From NCBI GenBank assembly GCA_936920625.1, contig CAKZHC010000004.1, positions 1-44,783 on the forward strand: 44,783 bases of DNA, read 5' to 3'. The DNA comes from an uncultured Enterobacteriaceae bacterium. GTDB taxonomy: Bacteria > Pseudomonadota > Gammaproteobacteria > Enterobacterales > Enterobacteriaceae. The position numbers and the translations under genes were made by a program. A model generated the notes under the pieces. That model saw nothing but the letters and a program-made list of their open reading frames with translations, had not been told where the DNA came from and ran no database searches. Of the stretch, positions 15,968 through 26,031 are shown in pieces. Each line of letters starts with the position of its first letter. Positions within the stretch are counted from its first letter, which is position 1.

Positions 15968-17350
15968 TCACGCTTTTGCGGCTAATTGTTGCTTAGCGTT
16001 AACGATAGCCTGCGCTACCTGACGGGCAGAAACGCCACCTTTAGCGTTACGCTTCTCCAGACAAGAGCGTAACATCAGAACAGGCCAGACATCCTCACCT
16101 ATCACCGGGCTGAATCGCTTTAATGTCTCAAGATTCAGGGCATCAAGTGCGACACTCTGGCTAATAGCCTCCATCACTATCTGGCCAACAATATGGTGTG
16201 CTTCCCGAAAGGGTACCCCTTTGACGACCAGATAATCGGCCAGCTCGGTAGCATTGGCATAGCCCTGCTCTGACGCCTGCTGACAACGGGGGCGTTTTAC
16301 TTCAAGGCTGCTCACCACGTTTTGTGCCATATGCAGGCAGTTTATCCAAGTATCAAGCGCATCAAAAAGCCCTTCCTTATCCTCCTGCATATCCTTATTG
16401 TAGGCCAGTGGCAGACCTTTTAAAGTCATCATCATCGAGGTCAGCGCTCCCTGCACACGCCCACACTTGCCACGAATCAGTTCGAGTGCATCAGGATTCT
16501 TTTTTTGCGGCATGAGAGAAGAACCGGACGTGACACTATCAGATAGTTCGATAAACCCCGCTTCACCCGTGTTAAAGAAAATCAGATCTTCTGCAAAACG
16601 GGAGAGATGAACCATACTGATTGAAGCATCAGAGAGCAGCTCCAGCACGTGATCCCGATCAGAAACACTATCGAGACTATTACGAGTGCTCTCTGCAAAA
16701 CCCAGCCACCCGGCCAGCTCATCACGATCAATTTGATAAGCCGTACCCGCCAGCGCTCCACAACCAAGCGGACAGACATCCAATCGTTTCAGCGTGTCCT
16801 GAAGACGACTTTCATCGCGTGCCATCATCTCGACATACGCCAGACACCAGTGGGCAAACGTCACTGGCTGCGCACGTTGCAGGTGAGTATAGCCGGGCAT
16901 GACGGCATCCTGATTCGCTTCTGCCAGTTCAATCAGCGCACGTTGCAGGTTACGAATAGCAGACAGTACTGCAACGCTTTGCTGCTTACACCACAGTTTA
17001 AGATCGGTTGCTACCTGATCGTTGCGACTACGGCCGGTATGCAGCTTTTTTCCGAGGTCGCCCACGCTATCAATCAGTTTTCCCTCAACCCAGCTGTGTA
17101 TATCTTCAGCATCACTCTCAAGCATGATTACCGGATTAGCCCTCACTTCTTCCAGCAGAGTGGTCAGGGCGCGCTCAAGCTGCTGCTGCTCCTGCTCCGT
17201 CAGTACATTAACCGTAACCAGTGCCTTCGACCAGGCTATAGAGCCAATGATATCCTGCTCTGCCAGCCGGTAATCAAAACGCAGCGAGTCGTTGAACTGT
17301 TTGAAACGCCCGTCGACTGACTGTATAAATCGCCCACCCCAAAGTGCCAT
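15968..17350 (-). CDS. argH: argininosuccinate lyase ArgH
   Basis: Last step of arginine synthesis: argininosuccinate to arginine and fumarate. The 460-aa protein has the fumarase/aspartase-superfamily signature SGSSLMPQKKNPD, the segments HTGRSRNDQVATDLKLW and MPGYTHLQRAQPVTFAH, and E. coli-like length (457). It ends the argCBGH operon, 48 bases after argG. Transcription faces away from argE and is probably controlled by the ARG boxes before argC. Confidence 0.96.
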   Translation of the reverse strand: MALWGGRFIQSVDGRFKQFNDSLRFDYRLAEQDIIGSIAWSKALVTVNVLTEQEQQQLERALTTLLEEVRANPVIMLESDAEDIHSWVEGKLIDSVGDLGKKLHTGRSRNDQVATDLKLWCKQQSVAVLSAIRNLQRALIELAEANQDAVMPGYTHLQRAQPVTFAHWCLAYVEMMARDESRLQDTLKRLDVCPLGCGALAGTAYQIDRDELAGWLGFAESTRNSLDSVSDRDHVLELLSDASISMVHLSRFAEDLIFFNTGEAGFIELSDSVTSGSSLMPQKKNPDALELIRGKCGRVQGALTSMMMTLKGLPLAYNKDMQEDKEGLFDALDTWINCLHMAQNVVSSLEVKRPRCQQASEQGYANATELADYLVVKGVPFREAHHIVGQIVMEAISQSVALDALNLETLKRFSPVIGEDVWPVLMLRSCLEKRNAKGGVSARQVAQAIVNAKQQLAAKA

Positions 17351-17398
17351 TGCTATACTCCGTGTTCTGTTCTGAGAGCGTACGCCCCTGCCTGAAAA

Positions 17399-18616
17399 TT
17401 AACGCTTTTCATTTTGCAGCGCGCGAATGCGTGAAGAAAGTGAAAACAGACGAATAAAGCCCCCTGCGTGGCTATGATCGTAAACTTCATCTTCACCAAA
17501 AGTCGCAAATGCTTCAGAGTAGAGGCTGTCAGGGGAGGTTTTCTGAATAGCGTTCACCTGGCCTTTGCAGAGCGACAGCACCACTGCCCCATTAACACTC
17601 TCTGCCAGTGATTCCGCAGCAGCCTGTAGCGAACGGCGGATTGGCGTGAACCAGCGACCATCGTATACCACATAAGACATCTCCAGCCCTAACTGCTGCC
17701 GCCATTTAAAACTGTCCCGATCCAGAACTAGTTGTTCTGCCGCACGCAAAGCTGCCATCATAATGGTACCGCCAGGCGTTTCATAACAGCCTCGTGATTT
17801 CATGCCAACCAGCCGGTTTTCAACAATATCGATACGCCCAATACCGTGTCTTGCGCCCAGCTCGTTTAATTTTTCCAGACAGCGGTACGGGCTCAGCGCT
17901 TCACCGTTGACAGCAATAACTTCTCCCTTCCCTACCTGCACCGTAACCTGTTCCGGCTTATCCGGAGCATCAGTGGGATCTGCTGTCCATACCCAGCAAT
18001 CTTTGTTACTGGGGTTATTAGGGCTCTCCAGCACGCCGCCTTCAGTAGAGATGTGCCAGGCATTTTCATCACGACTGTAGATCTTCTCCAGTGATGCGGT
18101 TGTGGGAATATTGCGTTGTTTTAAATAATCCAGCAGCACCTCACGCGAGCGCAAATTCCATTCCCGCCACGGGGCCACCACTTTTAGATGCGGTGCCAGC
18201 GCACTATAGGTGGATTCAAAGCGTACCTGATCATTGCCCTTACCCGTTGCGCCGTGGCATAGTGCATCTGCCCCTGTTTTTAAAGCGAGTTCAACCTGTG
18301 CCTTAGCGATAATTGGCCGCGCCATCGCAGTGCCTAGTAAATAGGTGCCCTCATATAGCGCCCCCGTTTTCAGCACCGGAAAGACATAATCGCGGATAAA
18401 TATTTCCCGCAAATCGACTACATGACATTCCGATGCACCCGACTGGAGCGCTTTTTGCTCAATGCCTGTTAACTCCTGCCGATCCTGACCAACATCGGCA
18501 ACAAAAGCGATGACTTCACAACCGCCATAGTTCTCTTTTAACCACGGTATGATTGCGGAGGTATCCAGCCCCCCTGAGTAGGCGAGAACGATTTTTTTAA
18601 TATCTTGAGTTTGCAT
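17399..18616 (-). CDS. argG: argininosuccinate synthase ArgG (short type)
   Basis: Joins citrulline and aspartate with ATP. The 405-aa protein has the PP-loop AYSGGLDTSA (residues 12-21) and GATGKGNDQVRFE. The start at MQTQDIKK is supported by AGGAAA nine bases upstream; an in-frame ATG 15 codons further up is rejected. This is the short bacterial ArgG found in argCBGH operons of Erwinia, Serratia and Yersinia relatives, not the 447-aa E. coli form encoded at a separate locus. A gap of 168 bases separates it from argB, longer than the other gaps of the operon, and could hold a secondary promoter; I see no clear ARG box there. Confidence 0.94.
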   Translation of the reverse strand: MQTQDIKKIVLAYSGGLDTSAIIPWLKENYGGCEVIAFVADVGQDRQELTGIEQKALQSGASECHVVDLREIFIRDYVFPVLKTGALYEGTYLLGTAMARPIIAKAQVELALKTGADALCHGATGKGNDQVRFESTYSALAPHLKVVAPWREWNLRSREVLLDYLKQRNIPTTASLEKIYSRDENAWHISTEGGVLESPNNPSNKDCWVWTADPTDAPDKPEQVTVQVGKGEVIAVNGEALSPYRCLEKLNELGARHGIGRIDIVENRLVGMKSRGCYETPGGTIMMAALRAAEQLVLDRDSFKWRQQLGLEMSYVVYDGRWFTPIRRSLQAAAESLAESVNGAVVLSLCKGQVNAIQKTSPDSLYSEAFATFGEDEVYDHSHAGGFIRLFSLSSRIRALQNEKR

Positions 18617-18784
18617 ATCTTCATTTCCTGTGATTCGCACCGTGCATAGCCATTCTGCCACATCAGTACGGGGTTACTCGCCACCGGGCAAACCGGCTTT
18701 GTCGTAGCTTGTTTCGGGGCAGGGAAATGCGATAAAAACAGGAGTTTTCGGCATCTTTTCCCGAGCCATTCCACCCATTAAAAA

Positions 18785-19561
18785 TCAGGCCAGAATGCGA
18801 GTGCCAATTGGCACACCATCAAATAATTCCGGCAACTTTTCAGCATGACGCCAGCTGGCGATGTCCACCGGCCGCCCAAGCGTGCGTGCTGCATCCAGTG
18901 CCGCGTTCACTTTAACTATCATACCGTCGGTAATAACCCCACCGCTAATTAGCTGCCTGGCGCCTGATGCGCTTATCTCCCGGATGAGCTGCTTATTTGC
19001 ATCCAGAATACCGCTGACGTCGGAGAGTAACACCAGGTCAGCGTTCAGCATGGCAGCCAGTGCAGTGGCGGCCAGGTCGGCATTCACGTTCATCAACAGG
19101 CCATTATCGGTAATGCCAATTGAACTGATCACTAGCAGGTACCCCTGTGCCATCAGCCAGTTGATCAGAGCAGGATTACCCGGAATAGCATGCCCTACAT
19201 GACCTAATTCAGCATCCAGTGATTCAACCTGAAGACTGTCACCATCACCAAGGCAAAGGCCAATACTACTGATACCCTGCTTTTTTGCCGATGCCAGTAG
19301 CTTTTTATTGGCTGTTCCGGCCAGTACGCCGGTGATAATCTCTATCTGTTCACCTGGCGTAATACGCAGACCATTTCTCTTTTCTATCGGCAGCGAGAGT
19401 TTTTGTAACAACTGATCCACCATACAGCCGCCACCATGGACGATAACAACCGGGCGGGAATGATCCAAACGATAACGTGCCAGCGCAGTGAATAACTGTG
19501 TCAAGGCCTCCTCGCTGTCAATTACCATACCACCCAGTTTAATAATCAGAGGCGTACCCAT
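18785..19561 (-). CDS. argB: acetylglutamate kinase ArgB
   Basis: Phosphorylates N-acetylglutamate in the second step of arginine synthesis. 258 aa, the same size as E. coli ArgB. The IIKLGG lysine is near residue 8; HGGGCMVDQ, NGLRITP, MNVNADLAATALA and ITDGMIVKVNAALDAA follow in order. It begins 16 bases after argC, so the two are probably co-translated. The short enterobacterial type lacks the extra N-terminal helix of arginine-inhibited kinases. Confidence 0.96.
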   Translation of the reverse strand: MGTPLIIKLGGMVIDSEEALTQLFTALARYRLDHSRPVVIVHGGGCMVDQLLQKLSLPIEKRNGLRITPGEQIEIITGVLAGTANKKLLASAKKQGISSIGLCLGDGDSLQVESLDAELGHVGHAIPGNPALINWLMAQGYLLVISSIGITDNGLLMNVNADLAATALAAMLNADLVLLSDVSGILDANKQLIREISASGARQLISGGVITDGMIVKVNAALDAARTLGRPVDIASWRHAEKLPELFDGVPIGTRILA

Positions 19562-19577
19562 AATCAGACCACCATGC

Positions 19578-20582
19578 TTAAATCAGGGACTCGGTTTGTG
19601 CAAAACCAAAGCGAAGGTTAAAACATTGCACCGCCTGAGAGGCGGCACCCTTTAGCAGATTATCCTCGGCTGCAACTACGATCAGGTGCTGATTTTGAAC
19701 AGTAAAACCAATGTCGCACCAGGGCAACCCGGCCACGGCGTTAATTGACGGAGTGCCTTGGTCATAAAGGCGCACCAGTGGCTGGTTGTGATAGGCTTCA
19801 TTGAAAGCGCTGGCAACATCATGATGGTCGGCATCCTCTCTCAGACGACAGGTGATTGTTTCCAGAATACCCCGCGGAAAATTACCTAAATGCGGGGTAA
19901 AAATAACCGGTATGCCGAGATGAAAAGCTATCTCTGGCTGATGGCGATGGTTAAATATGCCATAGGGTTTTAAACTTACTTCACAAAAACTAGTAGTGAT
20001 GTTAGCTTTACGCCCAGCCCCGCTAGCACCACTGACGGCGTTGATCACCGGCCATTGTGTCTCGTCAAGGAGCCCAGCTTCGAGTATTGGTCTTAGTGCT
20101 AGTTGTGCGGCAGTAGGGTAACAGCCCGGCACGGCAATTAACTTTGCGTGTTTTATCTGCTGATGATTCCATTCAGCAAGGCCGTATACTGCCTCACTAA
20201 GCCACTCAGGATACTGATGGCTGAAACCATAAAAACGCTCATAAAAGCCAGACTGGTTAACCCGGAACGCCCCTGAAAGATCAATGACCATACAGCCCGC
20301 TTGCAGAAATATCGGCGCCAGCGCATGGCTGACTTCATGTGCAGTGGCAAGAAATACAACATCTGTTTTATCCACAAAATCGCTAGCATCAGTTAATGGC
20401 TCAAGTGGCAGATCCACTACCCCTTTGAGTTGCGGATATAACTCAGAAAGTAATTTTCCGGCATCCGGACTTTGCGCTGATACAGTCAGTGCAGTTATAT
20501 TCACTTTTGGATGCCGGTTAAGGCGGATTGTTAGCTCCATACCAGCATAACCGCTGGCGCCAATAATTAATGTATTCAACAT
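19578..20582 (-). CDS. argC: N-acetyl-gamma-glutamyl-phosphate reductase ArgC
   Basis: NADPH-dependent reduction of N-acetylglutamyl phosphate to the semialdehyde. 334 aa, equal to E. coli. The nucleotide loop is IIGASGYAGMEL, the catalytic cysteine is in PGCYPTAAQLAL (near residue 154), and HRHQPEI and NFPRGILETI follow. ATG 20582 is preferred over a TTG directly before it. It is the first gene of the operon, divergent from argE across the ARG-box region. Confidence 0.96.
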   Translation of the reverse strand: MLNTLIIGASGYAGMELTIRLNRHPKVNITALTVSAQSPDAGKLLSELYPQLKGVVDLPLEPLTDASDFVDKTDVVFLATAHEVSHALAPIFLQAGCMVIDLSGAFRVNQSGFYERFYGFSHQYPEWLSEAVYGLAEWNHQQIKHAKLIAVPGCYPTAAQLALRPILEAGLLDETQWPVINAVSGASGAGRKANITTSFCEVSLKPYGIFNHRHQPEIAFHLGIPVIFTPHLGNFPRGILETITCRLREDADHHDVASAFNEAYHNQPLVRLYDQGTPSINAVAGLPWCDIGFTVQNQHLIVVAAEDNLLKGAASQAVQCFNLRFGFAQTESLI

Positions 20583-20698
20583 CAAACTCGATACCTTTTA
20601 TCGGGTCGTGGGCGGTCAGCTTATCGTCTGTACCCCTGACCCCCACTATATTTTTAAGAGTACTGTGTTAGAAATGCGTTTCCCATTTACATCCACTA

Positions 20699-20738
20699 AA
20701 TGTATTTTTATTCAATTATTTTGCATGAATATTGATAC
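20699..20738. promoter_or_regulatory. two ARG boxes (ArgR operator) between argC and argE
   Basis: TGTATTTTTATTCA (20701-20714) and TGCATGAATATTGA (20722-20735) match the TGAATWWWWATTCA half-pair consensus. Their centres are 21 bases apart, that is, two 18-bp boxes separated by 3 bp, the standard ArgR hexamer arrangement. They lie between the divergent argCBGH and argE genes and probably repress both. Confidence 0.75.
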
Positions 20739-20763
20739 TATCCTAATGTAAGGAATGTCAACA

Positions 20764-21912
20764 GTGAAGACAAAAATACCTGTTTTTATCGAACTTTATC
20801 GTGCTCTGATAGCTGCCCCTTCCATCAGTAGCACCGAAAGCACACTTGATCAAAGCAACGAAAAAGTGATCAATCTGCTTGCGGACTGGTTACGCGATCT
20901 TGGCCTGATGGTCGATATTCAGCCCGTCGCTGGCACAAATCATAAATTCAACCTGCTGGCAAAAACCACCAGCAGTGAAGGCGGTCTGTTACTGGCTGGT
21001 CATACAGACACCGTCCCCTTTGATGATGGGCGCTGGAGTCGCGATCCTTTTACGCTAACCGAACACGATAATAAGCTGTATGGCCTTGGTACTGCTGATA
21101 TGAAAGGTTTCTTTGCTTTTATCATTGATACCTTGCGTGACATCGATGTAGCCAGACTAAAGAAGCCACTTTATATTCTGGCAACTGCAGATGAAGAAAC
21201 AACCATGGCTGGCGCAAGATACTTTGCTCAGAATACCACCATCCGCCCTGACTGTGCGATAATCGGTGAACCTACCTCACTCAAGCCAGTGCGTGCGCAT
21301 AAAGGCCACCTGTCACAAGCCATTCGCATCCAGGGGCAGTCTGGCCACTCCAGCGATCCGGCGCGTGGTGTTAATGCTATTGAACTGATGTTTGATGTCA
21401 TAAGCCATCTGAAGACACTACGCAGTAAACTCAAAACCTCCTGGCATCACGATGGTTTTGCTATCCCCTATCCGACAATGAACTTTGGTTATATTCATGG
21501 GGGTGACTCTGCCAATCGCATCTGTGCCTGCTGCGAACTTCATATGGATATTCGCCCGTTACCGGGGTTGTCGTTGGATGGTCTGAACGCGCTATTAAAT
21601 GAAACGCTGGCCCCCGTTAGTGAGCGCTGGCCTGGCCGTCTGACAGTCACTGAGTTACATCCCCCCATCCCCGGCTATCAGTGTCCGCCCGATCATAATC
21701 TGGTGAAAGACATTGAAAAATTAGTAGGGACAGAAGCAGGAGTAGTTAATTACTGCACTGAGGCTCCTTTCATTAATCAGCTTTGCCCGACACTGGTATT
21801 AGGCCCCGGCTCCATTAACCAAGCACATCAGCCAGATGAATATATAGATACCTCTATGATCAAACCAACGCGCGAGGTGATTCACAATCTGATTCACCAT
21901 TTTTGCTATTAA
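20764..21912 (+). CDS. argE: acetylornithine deacetylase ArgE
   Basis: Zinc hydrolase that releases ornithine from N-acetylornithine. 382 aa (E. coli 383). M20 metallopeptidase motifs: GHTDTVPFDDG (His-Asp), GTADMKGF (bridging Asp), ADEETTMAG (catalytic Glu-Glu) and the C-terminal GPGSINQAHQPDEY. The start is taken as GTG 20764: AAGGA at 20750-20754 is nine bases upstream and the product then begins MKTKIP like E. coli MKNKLP. ATG 20755 directly abuts the AAGGA and is unlikely to be used. It is divergent from argC and probably ArgR-controlled. Confidence 0.95.
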   Translation: MKTKIPVFIELYRALIAAPSISSTESTLDQSNEKVINLLADWLRDLGLMVDIQPVAGTNHKFNLLAKTTSSEGGLLLAGHTDTVPFDDGRWSRDPFTLTEHDNKLYGLGTADMKGFFAFIIDTLRDIDVARLKKPLYILATADEETTMAGARYFAQNTTIRPDCAIIGEPTSLKPVRAHKGHLSQAIRIQGQSGHSSDPARGVNAIELMFDVISHLKTLRSKLKTSWHHDGFAIPYPTMNFGYIHGGDSANRICACCELHMDIRPLPGLSLDGLNALLNETLAPVSERWPGRLTVTELHPPIPGYQCPPDHNLVKDIEKLVGTEAGVVNYCTEAPFINQLCPTLVLGPGSINQAHQPDEYIDTSMIKPTREVIHNLIHHFCY

Positions 21913-22157
21913 CAACCGCCGGTGGAGTACTATCAGACAGTAAGCATTAACCACCTTGTAACAGAATAATTTTGTAGCGGTAAAAATTACTTTTTGTGTC
22001 GTCATCATCTAAAAAATATTTAAAAATAATGATAATACAGTTATCAATTATTCCGGTTGATTAACAAATCTGCTGCATAACTAAAGCCGGATGACAAACA
22101 GGACCACACCCCATGAAACATAATAGGTGAACACACACCAGGAGGGATTCAGGGCCA

Positions 22158-24803
22158 ATGAAAAAACACTATTCTGCTCTAAAAAGTAATATCAGTATGC
22201 TGGGCAAGCTGCTTGGAGATACAATTAAAGAGGCACTGGGAGAAGGTATTCTTGATCAGGTAGAAACTATCCGTAAGTTATCCAAGTCTTCCCGGGCCGG
22301 AAATACAGCTGATCGTCACTACCTGCTGGCGACACTACAAAACCTGTCTAATGATCAGCTGTTACCAGTCGCGCGGGCATTCAGTCAGTTTCTTAACCTG
22401 GCCAATGCAGCCGAGCAGTTCCACACTATTTCGCGTAAAAATGGTGTCTGGCAGCCGGATATGCTGAAAAAGATGCTGGAACATCTGAAAAAACAACCCG
22501 AATTAAATGAAAAAGCGATACACAGTGCAATTGAATCGTTATCGCTGGATCTGGTACTAACAGCCCATCCCACCGAAATTACCCGGCGAACGCTTATACA
22601 TAAACTGGTCGAGGTAAATACCTGCCTCGAACACCTCGAGCAGGATATTTCTGATCATGATCGTCATTTGATCATGCGCCGGCTGCGCCAGCTTATCGCG
22701 CAGGCCTGGCATACCGACGAGATTCGCAAATATCGCCCGACCCCCGTCGATGAAGCTAAATGGGGATTTGCGGTAGTGGAGAACAGTTTATGGCAGGGCG
22801 TATCTGACTTTTTGCGGGAACTGACTATTCAAGTTGAGGCTATATTTAACTATACCCTGCCGATTGATTTTGTTCCTGTCCGGTTCAGCTCCTGGATGGG
22901 CGGGGACCGTGATGGCAACCCCAACGTTACCGCTGATATCACACAACAGGTGTTGCAACTGAGCCGCTGGAAGGCTATCGATCTCTTTCTGCGCGACATC
23001 GGTACACTAATATCTGAATTGTCGATGTCGGAATGCACTCCCCGGCTGCGCGAACTATGTGGCAAACCAGATGCCGCGGAGCCCTATCGTGAAGTCCTGA
23101 AATGTCTGCGTTCCCAGCTATTAATCACCCAGACATGGATAGAACGGCAGCTCAAAGGAGAACCTCTGCCACCGCCTGCCGGGCTGATAACCTCTGACGA
23201 TCAGCTCTGGCAACCGCTCTACACCTGCTATCAGTCACTACAAACCTGCGGCATGGGTATAATTGCTAACGGGCTGTTGCTCGACACGCTGCGCCGCGTT
23301 AAATGCTTCGGTATTGCTCTGGTCAGACTTGACATTCGTCAGGAGAGCTCCCGCCATACCAAAGCCATATCAGAAATTACCCGCTTTCTTGGGCTTGGTG
23401 ATTATCAAAGCTGGTCTGAAACGGACAAACAAACCTTTCTTATTCGGGAGCTGAATTCTAAGCGCCCGCTTCTGCCTCGTCGGTGGATGCCAGATGCAGA
23501 TACCCAGGAAGTGCTGAATACCTGCCGGGTGATCGTCAAAGCTCCGCAGGATTCTGTTGCCACCTATGTTATCTCGATGGCAAAAAATCCGTCTGATGTG
23601 CTGGCTGTCCATCTGCTGTTAAAAGAGGCGGATATGAAGTCTGCTCTTCCAGTGGTGCCATTGTTCGAAACACTTGATGATCTTAATAACGCCAATAAGG
23701 TAATGCAGCAGTTACTTAATATCGACTGGTATCGGGGTGTCATCCAGAGCAAACAGATGGTCATGATTGGCTACTCTGATTCAGCAAAGGATGCTGGTGT
23801 AATGGCCGCCTCATGGGCACAATACCAGGCTCAGGATGCGCTGATTAAAACCTGTGAAAAAGCAGGTATCGCACTGACGCTTTTTCATGGTCGCGGTGGT
23901 ACCATTGGCCGCGGTGGTGCGCCTGCAAAAGCCGCGCTGATGTCACAACCTCCAGGCAGCCTCAAAGGGGGTCTGCGCGTGACCGAACAGGGGGAGATGA
24001 TCCGCTTTAAGTATGGTCTGCCAGAGGTGACTACTGAGAGTTTGTCACTGTATACCGGGGCAGTTTTGCAGGCTAACCTGATGCCACCGCCCGAACCTCA
24101 ACAAAAGTGGCGCGATATTATGGACGAACTCTCCCGTATTTCCTGCAATAAATATCGCAGCTATGTACGTGAAAACCACGAATTTGTCCCCTATTTCCGT
24201 GCTGCAACGCCAGAACAGGAGTTAGACAGACTGCCGCTTGGTTCACGTCCTGCAAAACGCCATCCAAAAGGCGACGTCGGATCGCTGCGGGCTATCCCCT
24301 GGATTTTCGCCTGGACACAAAACCGTCTGATGTTGCCCGCCTGGCTGGGAGCAGGCGCCGGTTTACAGCAGGTTATCAATCAGGGTCATCACGATCTGCT
24401 AAAAACTATGTTTCATCACTGGCCTTTCTTCTCTAACCGGATAAAGATGCTGGAGATGGTTTTTTCAAAAACAGATTTATGGCTCGCTGAGTACTACGAT
24501 CAGCGTCTGGTTGCGACTGAATTATGGCCGCTGGGAGCAGAACTGCGGCACCGGCTGGAAATGGATATCAAAACGGTATTGTCCATTTCTAGCGATCCTC
24601 ACCTGATGGCAGACCAGCCATGGATTGCTGAGTCGATAGCACTGCGTAACATCTATACTGACCCCCTCAATGTTCTCCAGGCGGAATTGCTTCATCGTTC
24701 GCGGGGGGAGCAGGCACAAAAAGATAAATCGGACCCCCGCATTGAGCAGGCATTGATGGTTACTATTGCTGGTATAGCGGCAGGCATGCGTAATACAGGC
24801 TGA
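22158..24803 (+). CDS. ppc: phosphoenolpyruvate carboxylase Ppc
   Basis: Anaplerotic carboxylation of PEP to oxaloacetate, which feeds aspartate for arginine, methionine and threonine synthesis. 881 aa (E. coli 883). Catalytic His segment LVLTAHPTEITRRT, then GGDRDGNPNVT, GYSDSAKDAG, FHGRGGTIGRGGAP and the C-terminal RNTG. AGGAGG lies about 12 bases before ATG. The sequence just upstream (GAACACACACCAGGAGGGAT) is typical of enterobacterial ppc leaders. It is intact, with no lesion seen. Confidence 0.97.
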   Translation: MKKHYSALKSNISMLGKLLGDTIKEALGEGILDQVETIRKLSKSSRAGNTADRHYLLATLQNLSNDQLLPVARAFSQFLNLANAAEQFHTISRKNGVWQPDMLKKMLEHLKKQPELNEKAIHSAIESLSLDLVLTAHPTEITRRTLIHKLVEVNTCLEHLEQDISDHDRHLIMRRLRQLIAQAWHTDEIRKYRPTPVDEAKWGFAVVENSLWQGVSDFLRELTIQVEAIFNYTLPIDFVPVRFSSWMGGDRDGNPNVTADITQQVLQLSRWKAIDLFLRDIGTLISELSMSECTPRLRELCGKPDAAEPYREVLKCLRSQLLITQTWIERQLKGEPLPPPAGLITSDDQLWQPLYTCYQSLQTCGMGIIANGLLLDTLRRVKCFGIALVRLDIRQESSRHTKAISEITRFLGLGDYQSWSETDKQTFLIRELNSKRPLLPRRWMPDADTQEVLNTCRVIVKAPQDSVATYVISMAKNPSDVLAVHLLLKEADMKSALPVVPLFETLDDLNNANKVMQQLLNIDWYRGVIQSKQMVMIGYSDSAKDAGVMAASWAQYQAQDALIKTCEKAGIALTLFHGRGGTIGRGGAPAKAALMSQPPGSLKGGLRVTEQGEMIRFKYGLPEVTTESLSLYTGAVLQANLMPPPEPQQKWRDIMDELSRISCNKYRSYVRENHEFVPYFRAATPEQELDRLPLGSRPAKRHPKGDVGSLRAIPWIFAWTQNRLMLPAWLGAGAGLQQVINQGHHDLLKTMFHHWPFFSNRIKMLEMVFSKTDLWLAEYYDQRLVATELWPLGAELRHRLEMDIKTVLSISSDPHLMADQPWIAESIALRNIYTDPLNVLQAELLHRSRGEQAQKDKSDPRIEQALMVTIAGIAAGMRNTG

Positions 24804-24956
24804 TGCTGCAAGTGCTTGCTTTGCTGGCCAGGCTTTCAAAGCAACAAACCCGGCACATTGGTTATTCCAGCCCGTGCGTTGAGTCGTATAGCACCCATCG
24901 GGCGCGACAGTCGCCGTGATTCACATGGTGTAACACGGCAAACGGCAACACCCCAG

Positions 24957-25835
24957 CTAAACGCCAAGCGTGTGGCAGATGGCATAGCTCATGTCGGCCC
25001 GGTTAAGGGTGTAGAAGTGGAAATCTTTTACTCCCTCCCGGCTAAGAATCTTTACCATATCCATCGCAATGTTTGCCCCCACCATTTTGCGGGTCTCTGG
25101 ATCGTCGTCCAGTCCGGCGAACATCGTATTCATCCAGCCCGGCACACGTACATTGGTTAACGCTGCGAAACGCTGTAGCTGTTTAAAGTTAGAGACTGGC
25201 AGAATGCCTGGCACAATCTCTACAGAAATACCCGCCGCTACACAGCGATCGCGAAAACGCAGATAGCTTTCCACATCAAAGAAAAACTGGGTGATTGCAC
25301 GATTTGCGCCGGCATCGACTTTGCGTTTTAGATTTATCAAATCAGCCTGTGCGCTCGACGCTTCCGGATGAACCTCAGGATAAGCCGCAACTGAAATATC
25401 AAAGTCACCCGTCTCCTTCAGCAGCGATACTAAATCGGCTGCATACATTTCTGGCTTACCACTTCCCTCAGGCAGATCCCCGCGCAGGGCGACAATATCA
25501 CGAATACCATTATCCCAGTAATCACGGGCGATAGTGGTGAGTTCCTCACGGCTGGCATCAATGCAGGTCAGATGGGGTGCAGCTTTAAGGCCCGTACGTT
25601 CTTTGATAGCTTTGATGATACTGTGAGTACGATCGCGCTCACCGGAGTTTGCACCATAGGTAACTGAAAAAAAAGTAGGTTTAAGGCTGCCTAACCTGTC
25701 GATGGACCGCCATAAAGTCTCTTCCATCTCTTCGGTGCGGGGTGGGAAAAACTCAAAAGAGACATTAAAGCGCCCACCCAGCTCAGCAAGGCTCTGATTA
25801 AGCGCATCACGCTGGTTAGCATGGAAGAAACTCAT
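24957..25835 (-). CDS. metF: 5,10-methylenetetrahydrofolate reductase MetF
   Basis: FAD enzyme that makes 5-methyl-THF for methionine synthase. 292 aa (E. coli 296). FEFFPPRTEEME near the N-terminus, APHLTCIDASREEL, IVALRGDLPEG, ITQFFFDVE and the C-terminal GVKDFHFYTLNRADM are all conserved. It is convergent with ppc and downstream of metBL in the same direction. MetJ boxes about 40-70 bases upstream indicate methionine repression. Confidence 0.96.
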   Translation of the reverse strand: MSFFHANQRDALNQSLAELGGRFNVSFEFFPPRTEEMEETLWRSIDRLGSLKPTFFSVTYGANSGERDRTHSIIKAIKERTGLKAAPHLTCIDASREELTTIARDYWDNGIRDIVALRGDLPEGSGKPEMYAADLVSLLKETGDFDISVAAYPEVHPEASSAQADLINLKRKVDAGANRAITQFFFDVESYLRFRDRCVAAGISVEIVPGILPVSNFKQLQRFAALTNVRVPGWMNTMFAGLDDDPETRKMVGANIAMDMVKILSREGVKDFHFYTLNRADMSYAICHTLGV

Positions 25836-25874
25836 AATTCTTCACCTCATTTCACTAAACGTAAAACAGCACAC

Positions 25875-25906
25875 CGTTAATGAACGTCTATACGTTTAGA
25901 CGTCCG
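25875..25906 (-). promoter_or_regulatory. MetJ boxes upstream of metF
   Basis: Adjoining 8-mers AACGTCTA, TACGTTTA and GACGTCCG (25883-25906) match the AGACGTCT met-box consensus. A weaker fourth box (CGTTAATG) abuts at 25875. MetJ binds two or more such tandem boxes. Confidence 0.75.
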
Positions 25907-26031
25907 TTTTTTCAGAATGACAATTTATTAACATCCCGTCAACCAAATCGTAGCCGAACAGCGGGAAAATCCTGAACGTGAGCACAAAATTGATAATCAT
26001 TACTCACGCGCCATATGTAGTGAGCGGCCGG

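Noticed and set aside
16649..17320. 223-codon open frame opposite argH
   Set aside because: It is the antisense shadow of a strongly conserved enzyme gene, with no ribosome site and no protein-family features.
22028..22052. Fur-box-like AATGATAATACAGTTATCAA upstream of ppc
   Set aside because: The half-site spacing does not fit the Fur consensus, the surrounding DNA is AT-rich, and ppc is not a usual Fur target.
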